From: Hyalella azteca
Taxonomy: Eukaryota > Arthropoda > Malacostraca > Amphipoda > Hyalellidae
NCBI RefSeq assembly: GCF_000764305.2
Contig: NW_025931475.1
Location: 1-64,000, forward strand
Length of the DNA: 64,000 nucleotides
Direction of reading: 5' to 3'
Position numbers and translations under genes: made by a program
In this document: in pieces, positions 34,651 through 46,451 of the stretch
How positions within the stretch are numbered: the first letter of the stretch is position 1
Layout of the letters: the number at the start of each line of letters is the position of its first letter
The notes under the pieces: generated by a model
The model's input: only the letters and a program-made list of their open reading frames with translations
What the model was told of the DNA's origin: nothing
Database searches by the model: none

Positions 34651-35075
34651 TATTAAAGATCGAATGAAAGCGCTCAGACGAATACAACAATCTTTTTGTA
34701 CAATCAATATGCCGTTTTCGTCTTCGTGCATAGCGACAATCTTCAAATCCAATAAGAGGGATTTGGATATTTAGAATTTTCATTTGATTCACGTATATAA
34801 CTACAAGAAATTCAGACACTACTAAGCACTCACCTACTCGATGTAATTTACTGTCGAGTTAGGGAAAGCATTATGGAGTCACTGATCCAATTTTCCAAGT
34901 AGGAACTGATAATAAAAAAAAACTTTATTTCCCACAATTGTAACCAAGCGGAAATCAATCCATCTCCACCCAAGCTGAATAACAAGTCAAGTATCTTAGA
35001 ATTAAATTTCATTTGCCAGAGAAATGCGTTCCGTTTCCAGAGGTAAAATACCGCTTCAATTGCTTAAAATTGGTA

Positions 35076-35330
35076 GAGAGGCCCAGTGGTTACAGTTTCG
35101 AGTACGAGAATTAGAGCAGAGAGGTGCAGGTTCGACCCCAGCTTCCTGTGATAGTTCAGGTTAAAATCAGCGAGGTGGCTGGGTGGTCAAGCACAGGGGA
35201 TACTGGAGCAGTGAGTTACTTGCGTGTTCGAGACTCGCAACAAACTGTGAAAAATTTTGCGGTGTTAAGAATTGGCGACAGGCGTATGGGCCTAACTAGC
35301 AACGCTAACAACTATTATTATTATTATTTA
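35076..35330 (+). mobile_element. tRNA-derived SINE, copy 1 (spacer)
   Basis: An A-box-like GGCCCAGTGGTTACAG and, 42 bp on, a B-box GGTTCGACCCC mark the RNA polymerase III head. A body follows with GTGGTCAAGCACAG, GCAGTGAGTTACTTGC and GGCGACAGGCGTATGG, ending in (TTA)n. Copy 2 at 49,833-50,087 shares all of these blocks in the same order. Confidence 0.82.
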
Positions 35331-36265
35331 AATGTTGTTCCATTTCATAGGTTGTTTGCCTCATGCCATATTATATGTCAGAATAAATCAGAAACAAGAA
35401 CATAAAATGATACCTAGGTAAATTAGTGAAAATAAATCACCTGAATCAAGAATAAAAATTAACTGCAGTAGACAAATGAAAAAAATTCATCATTCGCAAT
35501 CTGGTAGAAAAAAACATAAAATATTTCTTGCATTAATGTCTAGAATGAGCCTGTTTAGTTCTGTACTTCTTCTCGCGGCCTGGTTGCAGCCTTGAATAGT
35601 CTCTTTAATCCATACTTCACGTTCCGCCCGATTTGGTATCGTATTTAAATACGCCACTGCTATGTAGCCTACCTGGCAGGGATACAATATGACACCATAT
35701 ATGTCTCTCTGTCCCTATGCGCCCTCATACTCACAGTTTCATAAAATATTCGCTCAATATATGAGCAGTAAACTTCAGCGTCATAAGTGTATTAACCCGC
35801 AGCACCAAAGCAAAACACTTTTAGATCAAAGTAGTGTGCCAACTGCGACAAGTTTTATGGGGTGTTCCTGAGCACAAAGGCTATATAAGGAAATTGAATA
35901 AATAGGAACACAAGAACCTTTTTTCATTCATTAGTTGATAGTTTGATTTACTACGTTCCTGCAAATCTAAGGTGCACCATGCAAGGCTCGTGTCGAATTT
36001 TAGGCACTTATGTATCTTTGGATACTTATACCATCAATTGTTATTTTATTAAATCGACACCTTCCACGACAAGAGTTTTACTGTCAAAGAACAAACTTGC
36101 AAAAATAGGACTTTATTTTTTACGGCAAAAATTATATTATACACGAGAGGAAGGTAAATGAAAATCAGCTTATTATTCGGTTGAAAAATATGATATTTCA
36201 TAATAACATTGAAAGTGTTATTATGAAAAAAGTTGACGTTTTCAACCAAGTATTCTTCACTCGTG

Positions 36266-36279
36266 TCATTGAAGGGAAC
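36266..36279 (-). CDS. Last coding exon, right arm (G-S-L-Q stop)
   Basis: A TTGCAG acceptor follows the phase-1 exon ending at 36803. The join gives Gly-Ser-Leu-Gln and TGA, making the tail end GGGLNFRAGSLQ. It is the only visible stop that fits the phase, but such a short terminal exon cannot be proven from sequence alone. Confidence 0.5.
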
Positions 36280-36802
36280 CTGCAATGAAGATATTACAGA
36301 ATTAAAACGCAGTCTTACAATGGCAGTGCATTTTTAATAAGATATAATAAATGATACAGCATTAGCATTCACCTTTTTTCGCTTTGGCTGCGCAGAATGC
36401 TCAGCAACGACGCAGATCTTCGGATACGAGTACCTAATTATTACCGGCGCCAGCATCGATAGTTAAAGTTAAATTAAATTTCTAGAAACCTTCCCACTAC
36501 ATCATTCTGACACCGTAGCTTGGCGCTAATTCAAGTGTACCTTTTTTGAGCAGTTCTTTTAAGGCTCCAACACCGATTACTTGGCACTCTACTCATCATT
36601 TATAATTATTTTCCTAGTAAATACAAGAATTTCACGTTGAACGTGACTCAAAAGACTTTACCAAGCTTCCTGTTCATATATATGAAGTACTTATAAATAA
36701 TTGCTGGTATAACTTTACTGCAATATTGTCTATGCTCCAATATTTGGTTCAATTCATCCACTTTTTCCCAGCCAATTATCCCGGTATCCGAATAGAACGA
36801 AC

Positions 36803-36949
36803 CTGCTCTGAAGTTCAGGCCTCCACCATCAAACCCGAAGGTTGTGCTGCTGGGGTTGAAGTGCAGGGGCGGTGGAGGGAGAAGTATGTCTGGGTCTTCC
36901 ATGTCGATGGACCCGCCAGTTGGGGGAGGTAGATTAACGAGGTCCATAC
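36803..36949 (-). CDS. Cytoplasmic exon, right arm (MDLVNLPPPTGG)
   Basis: It reads (G)MDLVNLPPPTGGSIDMED, PDILLPPPPLHFNPSSTTFG and FDGGGLNFRA, ending in phase 1 before GTTCGT. Proline-rich PPPP and PPPTGG stretches could bind SH3 or WW domains, which is inference. Compared with the left arm it is one base longer and has no premature stop. Confidence 0.8.
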
Positions 36950-37100
36950 CTGTCGAAAATTATGGATTTAAAAACTTGCAAACGAGATAACAGTTTTTTG
37001 GATGAAAGAAAATCTTACTGTAATAAGGTAAGCTTTTCATAAATATTTGAATTTGAATAAGAAATTACAGTGAGCTCACTTGCATTTATTGAAATCTCAC

Positions 37101-37418
37101 CAACAACGGATATGCGAGGTGGGCAGTTCCCAATGACTGACACCGACGTATCTTTTTGCGCAGTTTGCTCTTCAGAACACGATTCCCCCTTGCTTCCCAG
37201 ATGGCACGAGGAATTAGAAGGAATCAAAGGGCAAGACCCTGGCGATAATTCCGCGAGTTCGGACAGAGACGCGAGACCGTCTATGGTCGAAGCTGGCGAC
37301 GCGCGTCTTTTGTTGGCGTTCGCTCGGCGGTCCCGCGCGTCGCTCTCACTGCAACAACGCGCAGATTTCTGTCGATGTTTCTTCTTCAGAACGAGGCATA
37401 GGACACAGCTTACGATAA
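37101..37418 (-). CDS. Transmembrane end and cytoplasmic exon, right arm
   Basis: It reads IVSCVLCLVLKKKHRQKSAR, then TIDGLASLSELAELSP and CPPRISVVG. It is one codon longer than the left copy around SNSSCHLGSKGESC. Splice sites and phases match the left copy (28787-29101). Substitutions are modest, so the exon looks functional despite the upstream break. Confidence 0.82.
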
Positions 37419-37724
37419 CTGAAAAGGAATGATAAGTGTCGTTGGCATCAAATTTATTTACGGTTGCTAATGGAAATTTGTTATACTCCGAAAATTGTGA
37501 AGTTGACATGTTCTAAAATCGACGTAACATTGGGACAATATTCCTTACACTAATGCAACTTATGAAACAATCGTTTGCCAAGATGTTAAAGGTTCTTTAA
37601 AAATGTCAAAACTGTGGAGATTTCGAAACGATAGATTAAATTTGGAATAGCAAAAAAACACAAAGAAAACTAGATACCAATCAGAAAGTATGAAAATAAA
37701 AATAGCGGAACCGAGCAACATTAC

Positions 37725-37859
37725 TGAGCAACAGTGCAGCTGCTGAGGCGACAGCTGAAGCCACCAGAATGCTAAGCGAGTATGGAGCCTCCAGCGCCCC
37801 GGCGGCGCCCCACTCGCAGTGCTCTCCGCGGTGCGCCGGTCCGCAGACGCAGCGGTACC
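37725..37859 (-). CDS. EGF end and transmembrane exon, right arm
   Basis: YRCVCGPAHRGEHCEWG is followed by SLSILVASAVASAAALLL. It has the same 135-bp length and splice sites as 28343-28477, with a few conservative changes in the helix. Confidence 0.85.
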
Positions 37860-38647
37860 CTGACCGCGGCAAATTATCGGAGTAAACGGAGGCGCGCAGC
37901 GGAGCTCAATATTCATTGGATAGAGGAATTGTAATCTGATTGAAGGTACACCGCACAGAATAATGAAATTTTGTCCGTAGAAGCTCATTGTTTGGATATA
38001 TGAGTGTACTTTGCACTGAAGTTTTATTAATAGGCCTCGGCTTAAAAATAATTATATTAACATATCGAATAACAACGTAAATATTCATGACCGATGTAAT
38101 GAGTTTAATTATAATGTGACTGTTTCTATCAAAAGTGAAAAACTTTCATGAAATGCGTATTAATTTATTGTAAAATGATGTATAAAAATGATGACCCGCA
38201 TTTATTGCCAAGACCACTAAGGGTACACTTGCGGATGTCGGATAAATTGATCGCTGGGAGACCCATAGACAAAGCACTATAGACATTCCACTGAATTCGG
38301 ATCTGTAATCATAAAATTCATATATAATCACACTGAAAGCGACAACAAAATCTTATCCCATTCGAAATTATGATGTCACAGCTGAATTTTGAAGCATTCC
38401 AGGAAATGACACTTTATTTCACCAATATGAGTAAAATTTGAACGGTTCAAATTAAAAGATTGAGCGCTTCATTTTAATCGAGTTTAGTTCAATGAATGAA
38501 CTCAAAGTTCTGATGGACCCAAGCACATTGGTTCTGGCAGATGCGAGGCAAAACTCAAAACAAATAAATGGTGTGGACAACAAATAGCGGGATGCGATCA
38601 TACAAGACATGAGTGAAAGGAATGAATTATCCAAGTAATGAACTCAC

Positions 38648-38757
38648 CAGGATGAGTGTTTACACACACGCCCAGATTGAGGCAAGGGTCGTAGCGGCAT
38701 TCGTCGACGTCTAAACACGCGGTGCCGTCACGCGAGAGTTCCTCGCCAGCGGCGCAC
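38648..38757 (-). CDS. Calcium-binding EGF exon, right arm
   Basis: This exon encodes AAGEELSRDGTACLDVDEC and RYDPCLNLGVCVNTHP, as at 27443-27552, with the same length and splice sites. Confidence 0.88.
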
Positions 38758-39254
38758 CTGCAACGCCATGGCGCACAATTTTAGATACAAATTAAAGTTG
38801 TTGATAGAGAAAATGTGAGATTAAGGATTAGATTGCTCATACGTTGGTAGAGAAGATATTTGATGAACGGCATTACGGTTCTTGTTCAGCTGAGTGAGTA
38901 ATTGGCTATCGAGAATGCAAACTTCGTCAGAAGGGAGTGTAAATGATAGGGAAATATAGAAAATAATCTGATGCTTGTAATTCAATCGATAAGAGAATAA
39001 TTCCCCCATAGTTGGTAGATTATTGCTCAAGTGGGAAATTAACTGGGTATATAAAAGAAAGGGACGAAAATGAGAGGGGTGAAGGGGATGCAAATGAAAT
39101 AGTGGAAACACAATCTGAAAATATACTTTGATCGTTACTAGAGTAACCTACTGATCTGTAAGACCTCTGGCTTCGAGTGAGAAAGTTACGGAGCAACACC
39201 AATCAACCACCAGGGAAATTTTTTTATTAATGAAGATTCAAATCTCCTACAAAC

Positions 39255-39480
39255 CCGCAAGTGTTGAGGCCCCAGCTGTGGCCGCAGGTCAGAGGAGGAG
39301 GACAGCTGGTGTTGGTGCACACAGACGGCGACGTGCATCCCGAGATGACGTTTGCAAAAGACGTTACTGAGCCAGCTGAATTACTCGTGTTCTTGTTGCT
39401 GTTGTTGCTGCTGTGGTTATTATTGACAATTTCAGGCAAGGGCAGCAAATGTCCAAAGACGCGAACGGCCGACAAACAGC
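39255..39480 (-). CDS. LamG2 end and Cys-rich exon, right arm
   Basis: It encodes CLSAVRVFGHLLPLPEI and GCTSPSVCTNTSCPPPLTCG. The Asn/Ser run is three residues shorter than at 26711-26945, in frame. Confidence 0.85.
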
Positions 39481-39807
39481 CTGGCAGAAAAAGTATATTT
39501 AATTCAAAGTATATTCAAAAGGGGAATTATTAGGAGCGCATATATGTGGCACCATAAGAGCTTTTATTATAAATGTATATATATTATGAGTTTCTGATTT
39601 TCTATATGAAATTAATCTGGGTTAATTACAATTCCATGTAAACTAAAAATCGAATTAGATAATGCAAAATTGAATTTCAGCCAAACCCTATTTGTACTTA
39701 TATCTCATCATCATTCCTCAATATTCACCAATGATATAATGCATTCATGAATGCATGCAACCAAACGTTTTCTACAGACAGAACACAAACATTTCCACTC
39801 ATTACAC

Positions 39808-40338
39808 CATTATTAAAATCCTTCCACAAGCTGCCGCCATCCAGCTCGACTCTATTCCTCCTTTTGCGGTGAGACCGAGATCGTTTCTTGCGGGAAAATC
39901 TGAAATATTTGAAGCCAGGGAGCCGAGGTTCGTCCGATTTCCCAGAGACAAGCGGCCGGGAGTTGGAGTGGCGGGTTAGTGATAGAGACTCGCGTTGCTT
40001 GTGAGTAGACGCTTGAGTTTTGCCCTCGACGAAATTTTGTGAAGATATGCGCAATTTTTTAGCCGCATCTGGAGAATTCTGTGTAAGTTCTACCGTTTCT
40101 TTAGAACTTGAGGCAGCCTCCGCAGATCTGAAGGTCACATCCACAGATCTCGGGGCTACATCCACAGATCTCGGGGCCACATCCACAGATCTCGGGGCCA
40201 CATCCACAGATCTCAGGGCCACATCCACAGATATCGGGGCCACATTCACAGATCTCGAGCCCGGCGGTGACCGCGTGCGCCGAAGTCAGGCTAGCCAGCT
40301 GCCCGCGCTCCTCTTCGGCGCCGTCCTGCACTGGACAC
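39808..40338 (-). pseudogene. Fused exon: first EGF exon joined out of frame to LamG2 repeat exon
   Basis: From 40338 the frame reads CPVQDGAEEERGQLASLTSA and HAVTAG, as in the left EGF exon. It then enters the 21-bp repeat at about 40,258 in a different frame, giving Cys-rich ICGCGPE units and a stop at 40,101-40,103. The normal LamG2 frame (SVDVAPR repeats, KKRSRSHRKRRNRVELDGG, DFNNG) is open to the donor at 39808 but is shifted by one base relative to the EGF frame. Left-arm sequence 23,120 to about 25,900 has no counterpart here. Normal protein beyond this point would need a compensating splice or frameshift. Confidence 0.8.
40128..40258 (-). repeat. 21-bp minisatellite at the right-arm deletion junction
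   Basis: About six units of CACATCCACAGATCTCGGGG on the + strand match the left LamG2 array. One unit edge is the deletion breakpoint. Confidence 0.85.
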
Positions 40339-40944
40339 CTGAACAGCGTGTGGTGCTTTAGAAGAAGTGAGCATTATCGTGGGTTTATATAAATACAGCT
40401 TAGATGATGCTCATTCTTGTAAAGTTTGTGTACGTTATATAATTATTAGTGAACTTCTTAGCTGATCTTTCCGTTTTTCGTGAAATTAAGTGTTTTGAAT
40501 ATCAGGTAAAACGACCAATACAGGCACTATTGATTGACTTAAAAATAGGTTAGAATTCCTGACGATATTAAAAATTCGAAAGATTTCGGGCTTGTTTGAA
40601 GAATTATGAGACCCTTAACGTTTTTAGAATTGTTCCGAAGGTGGTAGTGTGAATTAGGCAATAGCTTTTTTTCAAATAGATTGATATCAATATACTGATC
40701 TTGATTTGGTACGAGTAGTATTTAACTATTAGCTTCGAAGTTGTTCGATAGTCCCAATTAACGAAGAGTGAGTTTCGTTTTTGATGTGCACAAATGCGAG
40801 TAAACATGACGTTTTTTTTTCATAACAAAGCTGCGAAAAAAATGTCACTATTTTAAAATAAACGAAATAAAATAAAGCATTTTCAACCCTAAAAAAAACA
40901 TTATTTCATTTTTTTGGTACAAACGCACAGGTGTATTCTTTCAC

Positions 40945-41132
40945 CTGCACAAAGATTCTATACGCAGGGAAGGCCCGGCGTGGCTGCGAGCGCCGGCATC
41001 CGCGAGGTGCCAGCGCTGGTCCAGCGCCGCGCGGTCGCGGCAGCAACAGCGGCACGCAACTCGTCGAGACGCGCAGTCGCCCAGCGTCGAAACGCCCGCG
41101 CCCAACACAGCAGCACCGACTTCGGCCTCGAT
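40945..41132 (-). CDS. Cysteine-containing membrane-proximal exon, right arm
   Basis: It encodes IEAEVGAAVLGAGVSTLGDC and GPSLRIESLC. Length (188 bp) and both splice sites match 22261-22448, with only a few amino-acid changes. Confidence 0.75.
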
Positions 41133-41588
41133 CTGCCGTGCCACGACCGTACTTAGAAGCGTAGGGGCATTAAATTTTGCATAAATCAAAGCAAGTTATT
41201 CATTATTTCGAGACTATTATTTTAGTTCACCTTATGTTGATGCTGGAATATTAGAGGCTCCAGGGCAAATCTGAGGTGCCTTTCAGGTGGCTGTTGAAGG
41301 AGCCACACTCTGGTGTGGCTGTCATGGTTGCGCCGTATGGTTTCTACAGCCACAACCATGACGTGTGGCCGATGGGCTGACATATCGTGCGACTTTGGGG
41401 AGTCTGCCCTTGATAATTCTGAGTAGTCTGCAAGATGCTGATTCAGCAGCCTCAGGAGTCGGTCCAGAGGAGATTCTGAGTTTGGTTCCTGGAATGTTCA
41501 CAACAGAGTTACCAGGGCGATAATTGTAAAATTTAAAACGGTCAATGACAAAATTCTCATCGTAGACTACATCAAAGTCATCACTCAC

Positions 41589-41748
41589 TTCAGCGTCAGC
41601 ATTCGTCAGGAGCTCGTGAGGCAAGATGGCGAGATCGATTGGTGTAGATTTCAGCGCGTCAGCAACTCCGACGCTGCTGACGTCAGCGTAAACAGTCAGC
41701 TCGTGCGCTTCGCCCGACGCTGACGAGAGAAGCAGCTTTGCTTCATGT
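41589..41748 (-). CDS. Membrane-proximal exon, right arm (ELTVYADVSSVGVADAL)
   Basis: This is the same 160-bp exon as 21645-21804, ending at a GTGAGT donor. The open frame beyond the donor is also conserved between arms, so intron retention giving a short C-terminal end is a possibility to keep in mind. Confidence 0.74.
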
Positions 41749-42171
41749 CTGCAAGTGAACACAAGTCGAAGATGTGATCTCCACGAAATAAAATAAGCTG
41801 TTGAAGCACAACTGCGCCGTGGCTCTCGAGATAGACTGCAATCTTAACAGCTGCAAATAAGAACTCGAGCACAAAGCGGGGCAAGCGGAGGCGCATAGCA
41901 ACGGAAACTTTTTCGAAGTATTGGATTGAGAAGTTATTGCCGTGTGAAATTCTGATCAGCATATTGACAGGACACATTTTTGAGTATGAATGGGGCAGTA
42001 AAGTTCTCATCACACATCAAAGAATTCATTTCAGGCTACATAAAAAATAGTGCTCGCCCTTATGCTATACGCGCCAATTTACATGATACTGTGGAAAGCA
42101 AATAATTTGAATAAACAAAAATTTTAATTCAATAGTTAATATACATTAAAAATATTCATAAATACACCCAC

Positions 42172-42461
42172 CGTCCCAGCCCAGCTGCAGGATCCAGTAG
42201 CAACGATCCTGAGTCGCTATCCAGACGGATTCCTGAATTAGCTCCCTGCCATGTAATTCGAGCGCTGAATTTATCTAATCCACGGCTAGAATTACCCAAT
42301 GATTTCCCAGTAACAGGGTCAGGTTCATAGAAGTTGAACCTGAATTTATCCCTGAATAGTGAGGATACATTATCCGTTTCAGTGTCGGTTCCGTGGCGTT
42401 GCGTTGCGTCGCCAGGGAAGGGCAGGCGAGGGAGACGCCCGAGGGGAGCTGGAGGGGCCGC
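42172..42461 (-). CDS. Membrane-proximal exon, right arm (FRDKFRFNFYEPDPVTGK)
   Basis: The exon matches 20931-21220 in length and splice sites. Visible differences are D to Y in FNFYEP and E to G near LDPAAGLG. Confidence 0.8.
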
Positions 42462-42803
42462 CTGCAAAATGTTCTTAAATATTGAACTCCATATTCATAT
42501 AACAAAGAAGTGATAAATAATTACAATGTTACAATAATATGAGTAATGAAACTATCTCAAAAGATCTGTTTCAACTCACTGATAATTAATTAGAGAATCG
42601 TAATTAGATAATAATGTCATCAGTACTAAGTACTCATGTCAACAGTTATATGTACTTGCCATTGTTAGCTGTACTCATAACTATATAATCTACATTCATA
42701 ACTGTGAGCTACTCTCATGACAGCCATGACTATTAGTGTTCCTCGTCAGCAATATAAACGTCAATTATCAGTAACAATAACGCCAGGCATGAGATATACT
42801 CAC

Positions 42804-43015
42804 GTGAGCTGACACGACGGTGGCAATCTTAACGAGGCTGACGTTTCGATGAGCTGACTCAGCTGAGTGAGGTACCAGAGTCAGCGTCATCTGCCGTCGC
42901 ATAGGCGGTGAACCAGCGTCTGACAATGTCAGTGGCACTGACACAGCTGCACTGAGTGGCCTCAGTGTCAGCAGTTCAGCTGCCACCACAACTCCTCCAC
43001 CAGCAGACGCTCGTC
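42804..43015 (-). CDS. Last cadherin repeat, second half, right arm
   Basis: It encodes AELLTLRPLSAAVSVPLTLS and DAGSPPMRRQMTLTLV, ending KIATVVSAH (left arm: VVSAD). Length is 212 bp with the same splice sites as the left copy. Confidence 0.85.
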
Positions 43016-43547
43016 CTGATCAATGGTGTTTCTTCAGTAGCGCTCGACACGAAGTAATTGTAATAGTGAAGCGGGGGTAATGAGCTGCATTAATATTTCA
43101 GGGTATCTACAAGCGGGCCCTTACTGGATGATTAAAACAAATCAAAGCGTAATTCAGGCTGAAAGATATACGGTATTAAGAAATTGAAAAGAATTTCAAA
43201 ACTTTATTAAATCCAAATGGACTTGAACGTCGATAACGACGACTAGCTGACTTTAGCGTAATGATTCTCGATACAATTAGAGAAAGGTTGGTGTCTGGCT
43301 ACTGGTTACTTCGCTGTTACTTCCGAAGAAAGGTACGTGTTAACATCTTCATTTCTAGTCGCTTGGAGCGGTACAACGCGGCTGGCAAAACTGGAACGCT
43401 CAGCGTTTTAAGTGCGGCCAAAACATTAACATTAGTACAATAATAACAAAGTCTCGCTACAATAGAACTACTCAGTTATGTTCTGTGAACTAGGTGATCA
43501 CAAATACTGATAAAATGTTTCATCAAAACCTGGTTGACTTTACTCAC

Positions 43548-43785
43548 CAGGGTAGAAGCTAACCCTGTACCCAGCATCAGCCGTGAGATGAGGGTCGAGA
43601 TGAAAGGGCGGGCCATGACCCTGAGGCCAGTCGTCAGGGTCGTCTAGGGTTAAGGTGAAGGGAACCCTTGACCCTGCAGGCAACCCCAGCCCTCCACCAT
43701 CGCTGCCCCCTGCCATGGGGGGGAGCTGCACTCTGGACCCCCCCAGCAGGAAGGGAGGGTTGTCGTTCACGTCGTCGACGTTCAC
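43548..43785 (-). CDS. Cadherin linker exon VNVDDVNDNPPF, right arm
   Basis: It matches 19532-19769 in length and phase. It would be spliced directly after the 63-bp exon at 44424-44362 because the intervening exon is deleted. Confidence 0.87.
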
Positions 43786-44288
43786 CTGAGGCACCAGAAC
43801 GCCGCGCGTTTTAAATGCACTGACATGAATTAGAGTTATAATTCATGGTACGATTTGAAATAATTTTAGATGCGAGTAGGGATAAATAATAAGAAATAAA
43901 ATACGATTAGAAAAAAATTAAATTGAGAATCAGTCGGAAGTCAAGTTATAATTTGAACCAATTTGAGGTGCCGATAGGTGTGAATTTAAAGTCGATAAGG
44001 ATTACAATAGAATGGAGGTTCAGAGTTGACTCTTTTTTTATGTGAATCGGATGTAATATGGCTATTTGAATCTTGCTCCTTGATCGGCAAAAAATGACCT
44101 TGAACTTCTAACTAAAATTTATTTATAGCCTTAAGCAATAAGATACAATGAATCTTCAATTAGAAGGTGTTAAAGGTCATCAACTTAGGATTTAACGTGG
44201 ACATTTAACTAGAAGCAACCGTGATACTTCAATTAGTAGAAGACGTCTCCCTTTAGCACTAAGTTCATTGATTACAACGTATCAACAT

Positions 44289-44360
44289 GCGTTACCGTGA
44301 CCAGCGAACTATCGTTACCGTGACCAGCGAACCATCTATCGTTACCGTGACCAGCGAACA
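44289..44360. repeat. Remnant of 23-bp minisatellite, right arm
   Basis: Three units of GTTACCGTGACCAGCGAAC (+ strand) correspond to the array at 18,814-19,012 and abut the deletion junction. Confidence 0.85.
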
Positions 44361-44361
44361 C

Positions 44362-44424
44362 CTGGACGGTGACCGTGACAGAGCATTCCGACACGCGGGG
44401 GTGCGAGCTCCACGGCATGTCGCC
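44362..44424 (-). CDS. Truncated cadherin exon at in-frame deletion, right arm
   Basis: Only GDMPWSSHPRVSECSVTV and TVQ remain. The sequence then reads GTGTTCGCTGG, a potential donor leading into the 23-bp minisatellite. In the left arm the next residues are DLNDNRPAF and a whole cadherin repeat ending TATATLT. Phase 0 is kept, so splicing to 43785 yields TVTVQ-VNVDDVNDNPPF, a protein with one fewer repeat. Confidence 0.7.
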
Positions 44425-45591
44425 CTACAGTCACGGGTGCCAGAGAGATAGAGAGTCACGGGTGTCTTTAGATATGAATAGCAGTAGAGACAATCATTAA
44501 CATATCCGTAGAGACGTGTTACAGACAAGGTAACCGCCAGTTGACCGATCTCGAGCAAATGACTATATTTCGAAATTGTTAATCTTGTACAATCCACGTA
44601 AACACTAAATTACCAGCGCTATTTTTATTGGAAATAAGTAAACTAATATAAAGGGAATTTACATAATTAATTCATACATCTTGATACTCGTTTTGTCCTA
44701 ATACTATGTTCAGAAAATATTTCGAATTGCGAAGAATCTTTCAACTACTCTTGGTCGAATATAAATCTAGTAACGGAGTTTCTGAAGAGAGTGGCGTGTG
44801 AAGAAAAATTGCCAACTCCGACAAGGTCCGATCCGTCTGGTGGTCTGATGTTGAGCACCGCATGGAAGCTCCAATAGGAAAACGATATCGACAATGGCCA
44901 AAACAAGTGGAGTCGAAAGTCTACGGAGGATTTGAGATTGTTTTAAAATGTGTGTCCGATCCCTGAGAGAACCTCTCAATATTCCTAGAATCACGAAAAA
45001 ATAATCCCGCAATTTAAAATAAAGAATTTGATAAAAAATAAGTTAAGGGATCTGCTTCTAATCTAATCGCATTGTTTCAATAAAGGATTCGAGGTTTTAC
45101 AAGGGCACCCATTTTCAGGTGATGGTTGCATGGCAGTGAATCAGTAAATTCTTAGCGTAAAAATCATTAGGTTAAATGACCACGCACTATATTTTAATTA
45201 TTAATGAAAATCTTAAATATTAGAAGATACAAAGGCTAATTATTCGTGTAAGCAGAAACAATTTTAAAACTATACAATTTCATGACCGAATTTTATTTAT
45301 TATCGTACTAAAGGATTTATTTGCAACAATACCAAAAAAATTAAAGGTAAAATTTAATTGAATGTTCAATGAAATACACTTTCCAATGATGAAGAAGGCT
45401 TTTGAAATTCAGAATTAAGAAAAGGAAGAATTCATCTGATAATCACATAATTATTAAAACAATGATTAATTCTTTTGCACATAAGAATTTACACATGATA
45501 TCACGCACGTACCAATTTCTTTATTATTTATGCATCGCAGTAATTCGCATACTGAACTCAACGAGGGACAACCAGACACATGACGACGCAC

Positions 45592-45728
45592 CTGATCGGT
45601 GACCTGCACTCTAAAGTTGAGTCCCGCTCTGTGCTGTGGGTTCTCAAAATCCAGCGGCACTCTAGAGAACAGGTCTGCACCAGCTGTGCTTGCTGCCACT
45701 TCCACCAGCTGCCAGCCGTGACCGCTCC
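45592..45728 (-). CDS. Cadherin-repeat exon, right arm (GSGHGWQLVEVAAS)
   Basis: It has the same peptide and 137-bp length as 16559-16695. In this arm a stronger-looking acceptor (CCCATGACAG) lies nine bases upstream but would break phase, so I keep the acceptor after GTGCCAG. Confidence 0.75.
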
Positions 45729-46055
45729 CTGGCACCACCTGTCATGGGAGTGTAAGTGCGAACAAGAGACTGTATTTCGATCGATATGAGTCAATAACCT
45801 AGACAACTATTGCTATGTTTTTTTTTATGTATCAAATGCAGGTATTATTGTCGATAAAACATTTACGTTGCTTACACCTTTTCTTCGCACAAGACTGAAT
45901 GTAAAATTGATTTATTTAAAAACAAACCAACTCATGTACTTGCCACGAGCTCGATATCGATCATTTTACTTTGGTTGGTTGCACTAATTTTCCTGCTGGC
46001 CTTTAAAGGGTTTCAAAATATTTTAATGCAATGATATCTATTAATTAAAGCTTAC

Positions 46056-46451
46056 CATACTGCCTATGACGAAAACTACCAATTACCCGATAAGCAAACA
46101 CGTTGCTTGTATCAGGATCCGTCACCGCGAGAGTCGAGATGAAATTTTCAGAGACGTTGCTGCGAGATTTGGACGATGGAAGGCCGCGGGAGGGAAATTC
46201 TCTGTTGGAAGACAACATTGCGCTGGATGATAGTTCTTCTTTGGGCAACGTGACTTCTTTAGACGAGGTAACTCCGTCGGACGAAACGTCGGACGATGAC
46301 GGTGCTCCGTTGGATGGCGATGCTCCATGGGACGAAGAACGCTGGAAAGATGGTTGACGATGTTCGGGGACCAAGACATCGACGTGCGATCGCACGAAGG
46401 AAGGAGGAACGTCGTTGACGTCGTCGATGTTTACGGTAACGGTGCAAGTAC
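46056..46451 (-). CDS. Cadherin exon with shorter serine-rich insertion, right arm
   Basis: It encodes TCTVTVNIDDVNDVPPSF, a reduced SPSNGA/SSSDV stretch, SSKEVTLPKE and NFISTLAVTDPDTSNVFAY. It is 75 bp shorter than the left exon (15682-16152), all in frame and within the 18-bp repeat. Confidence 0.85.

Larger units (their letters stand above)
31037..36265. other. Spacer between the two arms
   Basis: About 5.2 kb hold no gene I can support. A short 3' segment on each side (31,281-31,316 and 36,279-36,240) still resembles the other arm. The rest contains the TTCTAGAA-rich cluster (31,395-31,585), a C-run near 32,150, an inverted pair of GAGACGAGAC/TCCCGG blocks, the hAT-like MITE and one SINE. 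AATAAA-type polyadenylation signals are frequent but not specific in this AT-rich sequence. Confidence 0.65.
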
